Shown: positions 8,134 through 16,823, counted from the stretch's first letter. The stretch is DNA of 29,980 bases from CAYLNM01 sp964385045 (GCA_964385045.1 CAYLNM010000033.1:1-29980), one strand, 5' to 3'. Made by a program: numbers and translations. Notes: generated by a model not told the origin, from the sequence alone.

Positions 8134-8202
8134 GGGCTGCGCCGGCGTGGCGTGGCGATGTCGGGCGTGCCCGGGCCGCCGCGGGGGCCGCGGGGCGTGG
8201 GC

Positions 8203-10527
8203 TCACTCGTCGAAGCCGGCCATGAGGTCGTCATCGAACTCGAAGTCGTCGAAGTCGTCGTCGCGGGCGCTGGCCGCGGACGCCGGCGAGGCCGCCGAGG
8301 ACGAGGATGCCTTCTTCTCCGGGGCGGGGGTGGACGCGGTGCTGGATGGGCTCGCAGCGGCGGCCGTGGCGGCGGCGATGCCGGCAGTCCGCTCGCCGGT
8401 GCCGGTCGCGGCCGTCGCCGGGGCGGTCCGCGTGCCGCCGGCGGGGCGCGTTGCCGGCGTGGCGGGTGTCGCGGTCCGACTGGTGGTGTCGTTGGTGGCG
8501 GGGCGTCCAGCCTTCGGGGCCGCGGTCGATGTCGAGGCGGTCGAATGCGGACGCCGCCCGGTGGCCGGCGCCGAGGCGTTCGAGGCCGCCGAGCGCGGAC
8601 GCGGCGCGGTGGCGGTGGCGGTGGCGGAGGCCGTGGCGGTCGCGGTCGTCGAGCCGCGGCCGGCGGAAGCAGGGGACGCGGCGCGAGCCGCCGGCGTGGA
8701 TCGCGGGCCCGCCGTGGTCGCCGCGCGCCGCGTGGTGCCCGGCGTGGTCGCGGTGGGCCGCGTGGTGCTCGGCGTGGTCGCGGTGGGCCGCGTGGTGCTC
8801 GGCGTGGTCCCCGCCGTGGTCGCCGCGGGCCGCGTGGTGCTCGGCGTGGTCGCCGCGGGCCGCGTGGTGCCCGGCGTGGTCGCCGCGGCGCCTGCCTGCC
8901 CGCGGTCCTCGCGCACGTGGTAGCGGCTCACCAGGGCCGCGAGGCGGCCGCACCGTCCGTCGGCGGTCTCGGCCGAGGCCGAGAGCTCCTCGGCGCTGGC
9001 CGCGGCGTCCTGGGCGATGCCGTCGAGCTCACGGGTCCCGCTGATGATCTCGGAGAGCCCGTCGCGCTGGCGGCCGGTGGAGTCCGCGATCGTCCGCAGC
9101 GCGTCCTTCACCTCGGCGTTGGCCACGCGGATCCGCTCGAAGCTCTCGGCCACCTGCATCACGAGCGAGCGCCCCGTCTCGGCCCGGCCGATCGAGGCCT
9201 GGATGAGCTCGCTCGTCTCCTTGGCCGCCTCCGCACTGCGCTGGGCGAGCGACCGGACCTCCTCCGCGACCACCGCGAAGCCCTTGCCCGCCTCGCCGGC
9301 CCGGGCGGCCTCGACCGCGGCGTTGAGGGCGAGCAGGTTCGTCTGGAAGGCGATCTCGTCGATCACCTTGATCACGTTCAGCATCTCGCGGCTGGACGCG
9401 TCGATCTCCTTCATGCCGTCCGAGAGCTGCTCCATCTCGCCGCTGGCCTGCTGGGCGGTGTCGGCGGCCTCGGCCGACCGCTCCTCCACGTCGCGGCAGC
9501 GGCGGCTCGTCTCGTCGCTCATCGAGCCGATCTCCTCGATCGAGGCGTTGATCTGCTCGAGCGTCGCGGCCTGCTGCGAGGCGTTCTCGGCGAGCTGGGT
9601 GCTGGACGCGGCGACGACGCGGGCGTCGTCGGCGAGGTCCTTGACGTCGGTCTTGATGCCGCCGGTGAGCCGCTCGATGTCGTCGAGCACCGCGTTGACC
9701 GCCTCCGCGAGCACGCCGAGCTCGTCCCGGCGGGTGATCTCGAGCCGCTGGGTCAGGTCGCCGTCGCCCGCGGCCACTTCGTGCAGCCGGCGGGTGATGC
9801 GGTCCATGGGGCCGGAGAGCGTGCGGCGGACCATGAGCCACGCGGCGGGGACGACGATCAGGCCGAAGTACGCCGCGAGCAGGGCGATCTGGGTCGTGAA
9901 TGCCGATCCGCGGGCCTCGGCCACGGTGGCCTGGATCGACGCGGTCTGGGCCTCCACGTCGTCCGTGTAGACGCCGGTGCCGACGTACCAGTCGGTGCCG
10001 GGGATCGACTGGGCGTACGAGAGCTTCGGCCGCGGGTCGCCGCCCTCGGGGCGCGGCCAGTGGTAGCCGACGAAGTCGCCGCCGGCCCTGGAGGCGGCGC
10101 TCATCTCGCGGAAGAGGTAGACGCCGTTGGGATCCTGGAAGTCCCAGAGGTTCTGTCCGTCGAGCTCCGGCTTCTTCGGGTGGCAGATCGTCTCGCCGTC
10201 GTGGGCGAAGACGAAGTAGTAGCCCGACGGTGCGTCCTCGACCTCGTTGGCGAAGTAGTCGGCCGCCTCGACGATCCGGCGGACGGCAGCGACGCGGGCG
10301 GCCTCGTCCTCGTGGTCGGCGACCGCGGCCCCGAGGGCGGCGGCGGTGGACTGGACGAGCCCGCGGAGCTGCACCTCGTCCTCCACCGCGGCCCGCGCAG
10401 CCATGGTGTGGGTCGCCGTGTGCTTGAGCGTGGTCATCGACCGCCAGCCGAGCAGGGCGGCGGCGAGCGATGCACTGGCGACGAGGCCCACGAGGAGCCA
10501 GATCCGGAGCGTGACGGACAGCGTCAT
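8203..10527 (-). CDS. methyl-accepting chemotaxis protein with Cache sensor and long Thr/Pro-rich linker
   Basis: This 774-residue inner-membrane chemoreceptor would relay a periplasmic signal to a CheA/CheW array. Order: TM1 (about 8-28); a single-Cache periplasmic domain (about 45-195) with GYYFVFAHDGETICHPKKPELDGQN and SIPGTDWYVGTGVYTDDV; TM2 (about 212-234); HAMP (about 235-290); then the signalling coiled coil, whose tip is FQTNLLALNAAVEAARAGEAGKGFAVVAEEVR in pieces between 391 and 424. After about 545 comes an unusual 210-residue Thr/Pro/Ala/Ser-rich linker with 10-residue repeats, ending in a strongly acidic C-terminal tail (756-774, DDDFDDFEFDDD then MAGFDE). A GGGAGG eight bases before the ATG at 10527 fixes the start. 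The 223 bases upstream show no promoter-like hexamer. No other chemotaxis gene is in the window, and the ligand is unknown. Confidence 0.95.
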   Translation of the reverse strand: MTLSVTLRIWLLVGLVASASLAAALLGWRSMTTLKHTATHTMAARAAVEDEVQLRGLVQSTAAALGAAVADHEDEAARVAAVRRIVEAADYFANEVEDAPSGYYFVFAHDGETICHPKKPELDGQNLWDFQDPNGVYLFREMSAASRAGGDFVGYHWPRPEGGDPRPKLSYAQSIPGTDWYVGTGVYTDDVEAQTASIQATVAEARGSAFTTQIALLAAYFGLIVVPAAWLMVRRTLSGPMDRITRRLHEVAAGDGDLTQRLEITRRDELGVLAEAVNAVLDDIERLTGGIKTDVKDLADDARVVAASSTQLAENASQQAATLEQINASIEEIGSMSDETSRRCRDVEERSAEAADTAQQASGEMEQLSDGMKEIDASSREMLNVIKVIDEIAFQTNLLALNAAVEAARAGEAGKGFAVVAEEVRSLAQRSAEAAKETSELIQASIGRAETGRSLVMQVAESFERIRVANAEVKDALRTIADSTGRQRDGLSEIISGTRELDGIAQDAAASAEELSASAETADGRCGRLAALVSRYHVREDRGQAGAAATTPGTTRPAATTPSTTRPAATTAGTTPSTTRPTATTPSTTRPTATTPGTTRRAATTAGPRSTPAARAASPASAGRGSTTATATASATATATAPRPRSAASNASAPATGRRPHSTASTSTAAPKAGRPATNDTTSRTATPATPATRPAGGTRTAPATAATGTGERTAGIAAATAAAASPSSTASTPAPEKKASSSSAASPASAASARDDDFDDFEFDDDLMAGFDE
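8730..8880. repeat. about 30-bp tandem repeats encoding TTRPxATTPS units in the chemoreceptor linker
   Basis: About five near-identical units, each encoding ten residues of the type ATTPSTTRPT, lie in the linker of the chemoreceptor (residues 549-604). One unit is interrupted by an extra four codons. Unit number probably varies between strains by slippage. Confidence 0.8.
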
Positions 10528-10750
10528 GGCGAGTGCCTCCCGCGACCCGGACACGCGACGCCGGTGCTCCCCCCTCGGGGCACGGGCGGCGCGGCGGATC
10601 CCGCGGGGGCGTCGGCGATGGGGGCCGCGCACCTGAGACCGGAGGCGAAGCCGGGGCGGGGCCCGGCCCGGCGGCGCCCGCTCGACCCGCACGAAGGTCC
10701 GGGAAGCGGCGGGGCGGCCGGCGGGCGGGCGGTCGGCGTCCCGCCCCTCG

Positions 10751-12091
10751 TCAGCGGTCGGCCTGCCCACGCGCGCCCGCCGGGGCCGACCAGAAGTGCG
10801 GGGCGTCCTCGTCACGGAACACGAGCGCCGCCGGCAGATTCGGCAGGTGGCAGCGGACCGCCTCGAAGGCCGTCCGGATCGCGTGCCGGGCGAACTCCGC
10901 CCCGTCGGGCGACTCGGGATGGCCCGGGGCGAGGTCCGAGAGCGAGCCCTTCGCCCAGTCCACGACGAACCAGTACCGCGTGTCGCTGCCCGGCAGCGTC
11001 TTGCGACGCATGTCGAGTCGCGCGAATTCCCGGTGCTCGAGCTGGCGGGCCGGCTCCGCGTCGTTCGGATCACCCGCGCCGTTCGCGGCCGGGTCCCAGA
11101 GGGCGTTGAAGTCCATCGGACGTTCCGGATCGGCCGACTCGACGTAGGCGTACCAGACCACGCAACGATCGCGGTCTCGGGCGTCGGGCTGGACGAAGGT
11201 CAGCACGTCCGTCCCCCGAGCGCCGCCCGCCGACCGGCGGGTGAGGATGAAGGGGTACACGAACCAGGGCAGGTAGGCTGTCAGGGCCGACTTGGGATCG
11301 CGAGTGTCGCCATCGATGGCTCGGGTGAGCAGGGCCAGCGCCTCGACCGGCCGGCTGATCCGATCGTCCACCTGCGCGAGGATCGGGGCGTCTTCGCCGC
11401 CTCCGGGCAACGGAGGACGCTCGAGACTCCAGTCGGCCCGCGACACGGCCGCGAGGATCGGCGACTCGACGTCGTCCGCCATGCCGCCCAGGGCCAGGCG
11501 CAGCTGGTCGCGCAGGTCATCGCGGGCCCGAAGGGTCTCGAGCCCCGCGAGGACCTCGTCGACCCGGTCGGGCGCGAGGATCTCCTGGTCGCCTCCGGCG
11601 AAGTCTCGAAGCGCCCATTCGAGGAGCTCCGGCTCGACCAGCTCCACCGCGGTCAGGGAGGTCTCCCAGTCCTCGAGGGCCTCGAGGGGCTCTTCGCCGA
11701 TGCGCGCCCAGCTGAAGCCGTCGAGGAGCTCGATGGTCTTGGTCCGGGGAATCTCGAGGCGTCGATACCGGCCCGGCGTCGGTCGATTGGGATCGTCCAG
11801 CGGCGCGATGCCTCCCACCACGTGCGTGATCGTCCGCGTGTTGCCCTCGGAGTCGTGTGAGAAGCCCGTGACCGTCACCGGGCCCGTGGTCGGTATCGCA
11901 TCGATCCGCTCGTAACCGCGTGCGAGCGAGGACGCGGTCGAGGCCGCCGTCATCGAGGAGTCGGTCGCAGTCGAGGACGAGCTGCTGCATCCGCTGGTCG
12001 CGGTCGCCAGGACGAACGCGCACGTCGCAAGCGACGCGGCGAGGGGAATCGTCGGGCCCCGTCCGGGGAGGGTGAGCACCGTGTCGGTCAT
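10751..12091 (-). CDS. putative lipoprotein, partner of the CHASE2 kinase gene
   Basis: The product has 446 residues and no family I recognise. The N terminus has a hydrophobic stretch (about 15-33) ending ATSGC, with Cys35 followed by a run of Ser, which suggests a lipoprotein, although the -3 residue of the lipobox is Thr rather than Leu. The rest (about 50-446) is a mixed soluble domain with VTVTGFSHDSEGNTRTITHV and an aromatic, charged C-terminal half (LPWFVYPFILTRR, DRCVVWYAYVES, RYWFVVDWAKGSL). GGAG eight bases before the ATG at 12091 supports the start. The gene begins 16 bases after the stop of the CHASE2 kinase gene, so the two are very likely one operon; the protein may act in the same periplasmic sensing event. 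That role is inference only. Confidence 0.85.
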   Translation of the reverse strand: MTDTVLTLPGRGPTIPLAASLATCAFVLATATSGCSSSSSTATDSSMTAASTASSLARGYERIDAIPTTGPVTVTGFSHDSEGNTRTITHVVGGIAPLDDPNRPTPGRYRRLEIPRTKTIELLDGFSWARIGEEPLEALEDWETSLTAVELVEPELLEWALRDFAGGDQEILAPDRVDEVLAGLETLRARDDLRDQLRLALGGMADDVESPILAAVSRADWSLERPPLPGGGEDAPILAQVDDRISRPVEALALLTRAIDGDTRDPKSALTAYLPWFVYPFILTRRSAGGARGTDVLTFVQPDARDRDRCVVWYAYVESADPERPMDFNALWDPAANGAGDPNDAEPARQLEHREFARLDMRRKTLPGSDTRYWFVVDWAKGSLSDLAPGHPESPDGAEFARHAIRTAFEAVRCHLPNLPAALVFRDEDAPHFWSAPAGARGQADR

Positions 12092-12107
12092 CGGAGGATC
12101 TCCGTCT

Positions 12108-14672
12108 TCAGGTCGCGAACGAGGTGGAGGTGGTGGAGCGCGGTCGGTGCCGGGGCGCGAGGCCGGCGACCACGTCGGCCGCCCGCGGGCCCAGCAGGGT
12201 CGCGCCCGCGGCGATCGTGCCCCCGACGATGGCCGGGAGCGGATGCAGGACGAGGAGGTCGAGGACGAAGGCGACCGCCGTCGCGGGCACGACGAGGAGC
12301 GCCGAGGCGGCCAGTCCACCGGCCATCGTGGCCGCGACGCGCCCGGACGAGGGACGCGTCCGGCGGCCGCCGTCCGGGCGGACGTGCGCCGTTCGTCGTT
12401 CGTGGCCTCGGGAGGAGGCGAGTCCGACCGCAGCGCCGGCCGCGCATCCGGCCAGCAGCAGCGGGACGTTCCCGAAGCCGGCGAGGCGGATCGCATGTCC
12501 GTCGACGATCGCCTGCACCGCCTGGGCGAGTCCCCGGCCCGCGCGGCCGACGGGGTTCGGGCGGAGCGGATCCTGCTCGCCATCGACGATCACCACGGTC
12601 CGCCCGGCGCTCGGGAGGGGGGGGCCCGCGGCGTCCTCCCAGATCGAGGCGTAGTCGTGCCGGGAGGCGTCGTAGGAGTGAGCGGTCGCGACCGGGATCT
12701 CGAGCGCGACGAGCTCGTCTCCCGGTCGGACGCCGAGAAGGAGCAGGTCGAGCGTCGCCGGGGCCGGCACGATCGCGGTGAACGGGACGATCAGTCCCGC
12801 CTCGTCGTCGAGCCAGCGGCGATCGGCCGGCACCGCGACGATGCCCTCGGGATCGAGTCGGTACCGGACGTCGTCGCGACCGAGACGGTGGGCCACCGCG
12901 GCCTCCAGCACCGCCGCGGGAGCGAGCAGCCTGCCGTCGCGGAGCACGGCGAGGTCGACCTGGATGGTCGGGCCGGCCCCACTCGCCTGCAGGACCTCGG
13001 CGATCGCCGTCGTGCCCCACGCCGCACCCGACTGCAGGATCCGCGGCGAGATGGGTGGTGGGGCCCCGGGGGACGGCGGGTTCCGTTCGGCGGCCAGGAC
13101 GACCTGGATGCCCCGGGCCCTGGCGTGGGCGATCGCCGCCGCGAACGCGGGATCCTGCCCCTCGTCCGGCGTCTCGAAGAACACGTCCACGAAGATCGTC
13201 CGCGGCCGCTCGGCCGGAGGGCGGTCCGCCAGCTCCCGGATCGCCGCGGCGTGCAGGGACCGCCAGGTGCGACGAGCGAGGGGATCAGCCGATGCCAGCT
13301 GCGCTTCCGGCACGATGCCGCTCAGGGCGGCCAGCGAGTGGGCGGCGAACTCGGCGACCACGACGTCGGGCCACGCCGTCGTGGGTGCCGCAATCGGGGC
13401 CGGGGCCACGCGCCGCAGCAGCTGGCTGGGCATCGGGGTCACCGCCAGGACGATCGCCGACAACGCGATCGCGAGCATCGCGGACGCCACGACGGCCGTG
13501 GTGGCCGCGGCGGTGGCCACGAGTCGCGGCCGGCCTCCGACGAGGCGTCCGGCGATCGTCGCCACGCCGGTGGCCTCGACCACGCCCCGCAGTCGCTGGA
13601 GCACGGCGTGCGCGTTCCGGGGCCGGTGCGAGCGATCCGCCTGGAGGCAGTCGGCGATGAGCGCATCGATCCCGGGCAGCAGGTGCGGGATCGCGGAGCG
13701 GAGCTCGGGGGCCGTCTCGCCGAGCGGGTCGACACCCGGCGAGCCCGTGTCGGCGTGCCCGGTTCCGGACGCGTCGGATGCGGCGGCCCCGTCCCGCGGT
13801 GGAGGGGGCGAAAGTCCGAGGGCATGCCGGGCACCCGCCGAGAGTCCGCCGTCGCCCGCTCCGGGGACGACCGTTCGGGCCGCCCGGGGGAGCTCGCCCG
13901 TGAGCAGCTCGTGCAGCAGCACCCCGAGCGCCCAGGTGTCCGCTCGCGAGTCGAGGCGGGTCACGTCGACCTCGCCGCGCTGCTCGGGGGCGCGATACGC
14001 GGGCGTTCCGACCTCGTTGCGGCGCGGGGGATCGACGAGCAGCCGGGCGATGCCGAAGTCGGCGAGCCGCAGATGGCCATGACCGTCGACGAGGATGTTC
14101 GACGGCTTCAGGTCCAGGTGCGCCAGACCACGGTCGTGGACGTGGGAGATGGCCGCGACGAGTGCGATGAACAGTCGCAGCCGCTGCAGCGGGTCGAGCT
14201 GGTGCTCGGCGACGAACCGATCGAGGGGCTTCGCGTCCTCGAGCAGCGGCATGACGATGAAGAAACGGTCGCGGCCGTCTCGGCACCGATGGATGCCGGT
14301 GTCGATGACGGGCATGACGTTCGGGTGCGAGAGCTCGGCCGCGAGCTCGAACTCCCGCGGCACGCCGGGGTTCAGGCGCGGCTCGTCGGGGTCGATCCAG
14401 CGGATCAGCTTGACCGCGACGCTCCCGCCGACGTCGCGTCGCGCCTGCCAGACGGTGCCCATGCCACCCTCGCCGATCGGACGCTCGAGGATGTATCGAT
14501 CGACGCGATCGCCGGCAGTCACCGGATCCGGAGCCGGCGCGACGAACGGGAGGCGGAGTCCGTCGACGTCGCGCTCAGGCCGATCGTCGATCGACCGGGT
14601 CGGCTGCTCGTCGCCGGCTCCGTGCGCATCCGCCGAAGGCCCAAGTTCCCCCGAGTCGCCCGGATTTCCCAT
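12108..14672 (-). CDS. Ser/Thr protein kinase with CHASE2 sensor domain
   Basis: An 854-residue membrane receptor kinase. A Pkn2-type kinase domain (about 60-365) has GEGGMGTVW (64-75), Lys88 in AVKLI, HLDLKPSN (185-192), DFG (205-207) and APE (228-230). The usual HRD is HLD, so it is a non-RD kinase with the catalytic Asp187 kept. A Gly/Pro/Ala-rich insert (about 262-325) sits in the C lobe. TM1 (about 388-412) is followed by a CHASE2-like extracytoplasmic domain (about 430-730; IFVDVFFETPDEGQDPAFAAAI, GIQVVLAAE), then three hydrophobic segments (731-751, 780-803, 805-826). The substrate and signal are unknown. The start at 14672 has no Shine-Dalgarno, but TAAAAT lies six bases ahead, which suggests a leaderless transcript. 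It is first in an operon with the lipoprotein gene. Confidence 0.94.
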   Translation of the reverse strand: MGNPGDSGELGPSADAHGAGDEQPTRSIDDRPERDVDGLRLPFVAPAPDPVTAGDRVDRYILERPIGEGGMGTVWQARRDVGGSVAVKLIRWIDPDEPRLNPGVPREFELAAELSHPNVMPVIDTGIHRCRDGRDRFFIVMPLLEDAKPLDRFVAEHQLDPLQRLRLFIALVAAISHVHDRGLAHLDLKPSNILVDGHGHLRLADFGIARLLVDPPRRNEVGTPAYRAPEQRGEVDVTRLDSRADTWALGVLLHELLTGELPRAARTVVPGAGDGGLSAGARHALGLSPPPPRDGAAASDASGTGHADTGSPGVDPLGETAPELRSAIPHLLPGIDALIADCLQADRSHRPRNAHAVLQRLRGVVEATGVATIAGRLVGGRPRLVATAAATTAVVASAMLAIALSAIVLAVTPMPSQLLRRVAPAPIAAPTTAWPDVVVAEFAAHSLAALSGIVPEAQLASADPLARRTWRSLHAAAIRELADRPPAERPRTIFVDVFFETPDEGQDPAFAAAIAHARARGIQVVLAAERNPPSPGAPPPISPRILQSGAAWGTTAIAEVLQASGAGPTIQVDLAVLRDGRLLAPAAVLEAAVAHRLGRDDVRYRLDPEGIVAVPADRRWLDDEAGLIVPFTAIVPAPATLDLLLLGVRPGDELVALEIPVATAHSYDASRHDYASIWEDAAGPPLPSAGRTVVIVDGEQDPLRPNPVGRAGRGLAQAVQAIVDGHAIRLAGFGNVPLLLAGCAAGAAVGLASSRGHERRTAHVRPDGGRRTRPSSGRVAATMAGGLAASALLVVPATAVAFVLDLLVLHPLPAIVGGTIAAGATLLGPRAADVVAGLAPRHRPRSTTSTSFAT

Positions 14673-14678
14673 TCTTCC

Positions 14679-14684
14679 ATTTTA
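14679..14684 (-). promoter_or_regulatory. -10 box directly before the CHASE2 kinase start
   Basis: TAAAAT on the minus strand is six bases from the ATG at 14672, so transcription would begin at or next to the start codon. It is a striking AT-only run (one G-free hexamer) in GC-rich DNA. A TTGTCG further upstream is 21 bases away, too far for a normal -35. Confidence 0.5.
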
Positions 14685-14891
14685 CGTGCGACCGGAGCAC
14701 GTCCACGACAAACCTGAGGAAGTTCCGGCCGATCCCCGCGCCGGCAGGGCTCCCGATGGCGTGCGCTCGTGTGACGGGAGGATGAGACGCCGGTTCGACA
14801 GGTCGAAGCGATCCTCCCGCGCGGACCCGCTGGACCGCGTCGGCCGCGGGCCGGATCAAGCGGCCCACGGTCGTTCCCGGCCCGTCTGCCT

Positions 14892-15175
14892 TCATCGGCT
14901 CGATCCCGGGACGGACCGGCTGCGGTCCGGCGGATCGCGGCCAACCCCTCCAGGGAAGCGCTGGTCGGCCACGGGGGCGGTGGCCGGCTTCTCGCGCCGG
15001 GTCGTCGTACGGTCGGGGTCGAGGTCGCGCGTCTCCTGTCTCCGCTCCAGCTCCGCCATCGCGCGCTCGAACAGGTGTCATCGTCAGTGGGTGCCGCGCC
15101 GAGCACGCGATCGAGGCGGGGTGGGGTGGCGGTGATGACGTGCATGCCGAGCCGGGCGAGCATGCGTGGGCGCAT
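14892..15175 (-). pseudogene. possible small gene broken by a -1 frameshift
   Basis: Two neighbouring frames look coding in turn. From the ATG at 15175 one frame reads about 35 codons with almost all third positions G or C (MHVITATPPRLDRVLG, then TDDDT). Near 15070 a -1 step joins it to a second frame beginning LFERAMAELERRQETRDLD, also very rich in G/C third positions for about 40 codons, then less so until a TGA at 14892. Together they would give about 95 residues with a charged helix in the middle. In the second frame two TGA codons lie just before the join, so it cannot be read on its own from upstream; an internal ATG at 15059 would give 55 residues. I recognise no family. It may be a decayed gene, a base error, or chance. 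Confidence 0.3.
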
Positions 15176-15572
15176 CCTTTCGTCGCTCGCGGTGGGACGC
15201 CGACGCGCATGCCGGGGAGTCGCCAGGTGTCGTCGGGCGGGCGACGCCGCGTGCGAAGCCAACGGGGGCCGCCGCCGGTGCGACTGCGACGGTTCGGCGA
15301 GCAGGGACGGCCCGGGCGGCGTGAATTCGGAGCGCGGCCTTCGGCGGTCCGAGGCGGAGGGCCAACCGTCCCCGAACACGACGCCGCCCCTCGCGGAACG
15401 AGGGGCGGTCGTCGGTCGGTCGGGGGCGACGGGGCACGTCACCGCGTCGCGGTCGGAGCGTCGCGACGGCACCCGACCGTCCAATGTGATACGCGACGAA
15501 CGGCGGCGCGTCCAGCGCGGATCGCCGTCAATCGTGGAGGCGCTCCTCGGCCCGCGGGGGCGCGCTCGCCGC
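15176..15572. other. intergenic stretch without a credible gene
   Basis: No frame here has protein-like composition or a start with a ribosome site. The only structure seen is the hairpin at 15384-15408. The stretch 14685-14891, on the other side of the possible broken gene, also shows nothing. Confidence 0.5.
15384..15408. terminator. 10-bp perfect hairpin downstream of the bicarbonate permease gene
   Basis: CCGCCCCTCG and CGAGGGGCGG form a perfect 10-bp stem around the loop CGGAA. It lies 165 bases past the stop of the minus-strand permease gene. There is no T-tract. Confidence 0.55.
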
Positions 15573-16604
15573 TCAGGCCGGCATCACCGCCTGCACCGCG
15601 GCGAGGTACAGCGGGATTCCCAGGCACACGTTGAAGGGGAACGTCACCGCGATCGCCATCGGCAGGTACAGCCCCGGATCCGCGTCGGGGATCGCGTCGG
15701 TCATCGCCGCCGGGACCGCGATGTAGCTCGCCGAGGCGGCGAGGATCATGAGCAGGAACGCGTCGCCCGGCGCGAGCGAGAGCAGCATGGCGACCGGCAG
15801 CGCAACCGCCGCCCCGGCGAGTGGCAGCGCGATGCCGGCGATCACGGCCAGCGGACCGGCCCGGCGGAGCGCCTCCAGCCGACCGCCGGCGACGAGTCCG
15901 GCGTCGAGCAGGAACAGCACCAGCACGCCCTTGAAGACGTCCTCGAGGAAGGGCTGCAGCGGCTCGGCGCCGACGGGGCCGGTCAGCACCCCCGCGACCA
16001 GGCTGCCGACGAGCAGGAACACCGGCCCGCTGACCAGCGCGTGGCGGATCACCGCCCCCAGGCCCGCGGTCGCGGCGCCCGCCTCCTCGGCCGTCACGGG
16101 GCCGGGGCCGGGCCCGATTTCCCCGATGCCGGCCCCCGGTCGCCGGGCCAGTCGCCGGTGCAGGATGATCGCGGCGACGATGGGCGGCGCCTCCATGAGC
16201 GCGAGGGCGGCGACCATCTGCCCGCCGTAGGCGATCTCGAGGCCCTCGATGAAGTTGGCCGCGGTCACGAAGGTGGTGACGCTCACCGAGCCGTACGCGG
16301 CGGCGAGCGCGCACGCATCGGCGGTGCCGAGCCGCCGGGCGAGCAGGGGGGCGAGGACGAGCGTCGTCAGCACCGACAGGCCGAGCGCGGCGAGGAGCGG
16401 CAGGGCGGTGTCGAGGCCGGCCCCGGCCTCGCGCAGCGCGACCCCGCCCTTGAAGCCGATCGCCCAGAGCAGGTAGAGCGAGAACAGGCGGCTGATCGCC
16501 GGCGGCACCTCGAGGTCCGAGCCGACGCGGGCCGCGAGCACGCCGAGGGCGAAGAAGAGGATCGGCGGGCTCAGCAGGTTGTCCAGCAGCAGCTCGAGGT
16601 TCAT
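15573..16604 (-). CDS. sbtA: SbtA-type sodium-dependent bicarbonate permease
   Basis: The 343-residue protein is hydrophobic throughout, with about ten membrane helices, and belongs to the Sbt_1 family (SbtA), which imports bicarbonate with sodium in cyanobacteria. The N-terminal signature is clear: LLSPPILFFALGVLAARV, then SDLEVPPAISRLFSLYLLWAIGFKGGVAL. AAAYGSVSVTTFVTA and the second-half FKGVLVLFLLDAGLVAG and SASYIAVPAAM also fit, and the length is normal. A cytoplasmic loop (about 153-180) is Gly/Pro-rich. The ATG at 16604 has no Shine-Dalgarno but a TAGCAT hexamer ten bases ahead. The usual PII-like partner SbtB is not adjacent. The role in a non-phototroph would be bicarbonate supply or a related anion; substrate is inferred from the family. 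Confidence 0.92.
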   Translation of the reverse strand: MNLELLLDNLLSPPILFFALGVLAARVGSDLEVPPAISRLFSLYLLWAIGFKGGVALREAGAGLDTALPLLAALGLSVLTTLVLAPLLARRLGTADACALAAAYGSVSVTTFVTAANFIEGLEIAYGGQMVAALALMEAPPIVAAIILHRRLARRPGAGIGEIGPGPGPVTAEEAGAATAGLGAVIRHALVSGPVFLLVGSLVAGVLTGPVGAEPLQPFLEDVFKGVLVLFLLDAGLVAGGRLEALRRAGPLAVIAGIALPLAGAAVALPVAMLLSLAPGDAFLLMILAASASYIAVPAAMTDAIPDADPGLYLPMAIAVTFPFNVCLGIPLYLAAVQAVMPA

Positions 16605-16614
16605 CGCGGGGGGG

Positions 16615-16620
16615 ATGCTA
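16615..16620 (-). promoter_or_regulatory. candidate -10 box of the bicarbonate permease gene
   Basis: GTAGCAT is read on the minus strand, with TAGCAT ending ten bases before the ATG. The leader would be only a few bases. The same heptamer GTAGCAT precedes the PLP-enzyme gene at 25163-25169. No -35 is visible. Confidence 0.45.
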
Positions 16621-16818
16621 CTGGCGGGGGGTGTGGGCCGCGGGCAGGTGCGGGGATGGGCGACGCCGCGGCGGGGGCGATCGCCGACCGGGGGGATCGC
16701 CGGTGCGTCGCCGCGCGGCGCGACGAGCCGCGACGACGGACACCGGCGGCACGGTCCCCGCGCGGGGACTGGCATCGGCGACGCCCGGCCGTCATGCTCG
16801 TCGGCGTCCGCCCCGTCC

Positions 16819-16823
16819 GGAGG
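16819..16823 (+). promoter_or_regulatory. ribosome binding site that decides a GTG start
   Basis: GGAGG is followed by six bases and then GTG at 16830. It favours this start over the ATG codons at 16794 and 16881, neither of which has a purine-rich site ahead of it. Confidence 0.6.

Noticed and set aside
7942..8202. A small hemP-like gene next to the Fur box
   Set aside because: No frame of 40-70 residues resembles HemP; the region holds only the promoter, the operator and a terminator.
6784..11109. A very long plus-strand open frame opposite the DUF6607 and chemoreceptor genes
   Set aside because: Its product is Arg/Gly/Val/His-rich without any domain; it exists because stop codons are rare on the complement of GC-rich genes.
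14892..15175. Smr-family identity for the frameshifted small gene
   Set aside because: The DDD..LFERAM stretch recalls the N terminus of some Smr proteins, but the Smr domain itself is missing.
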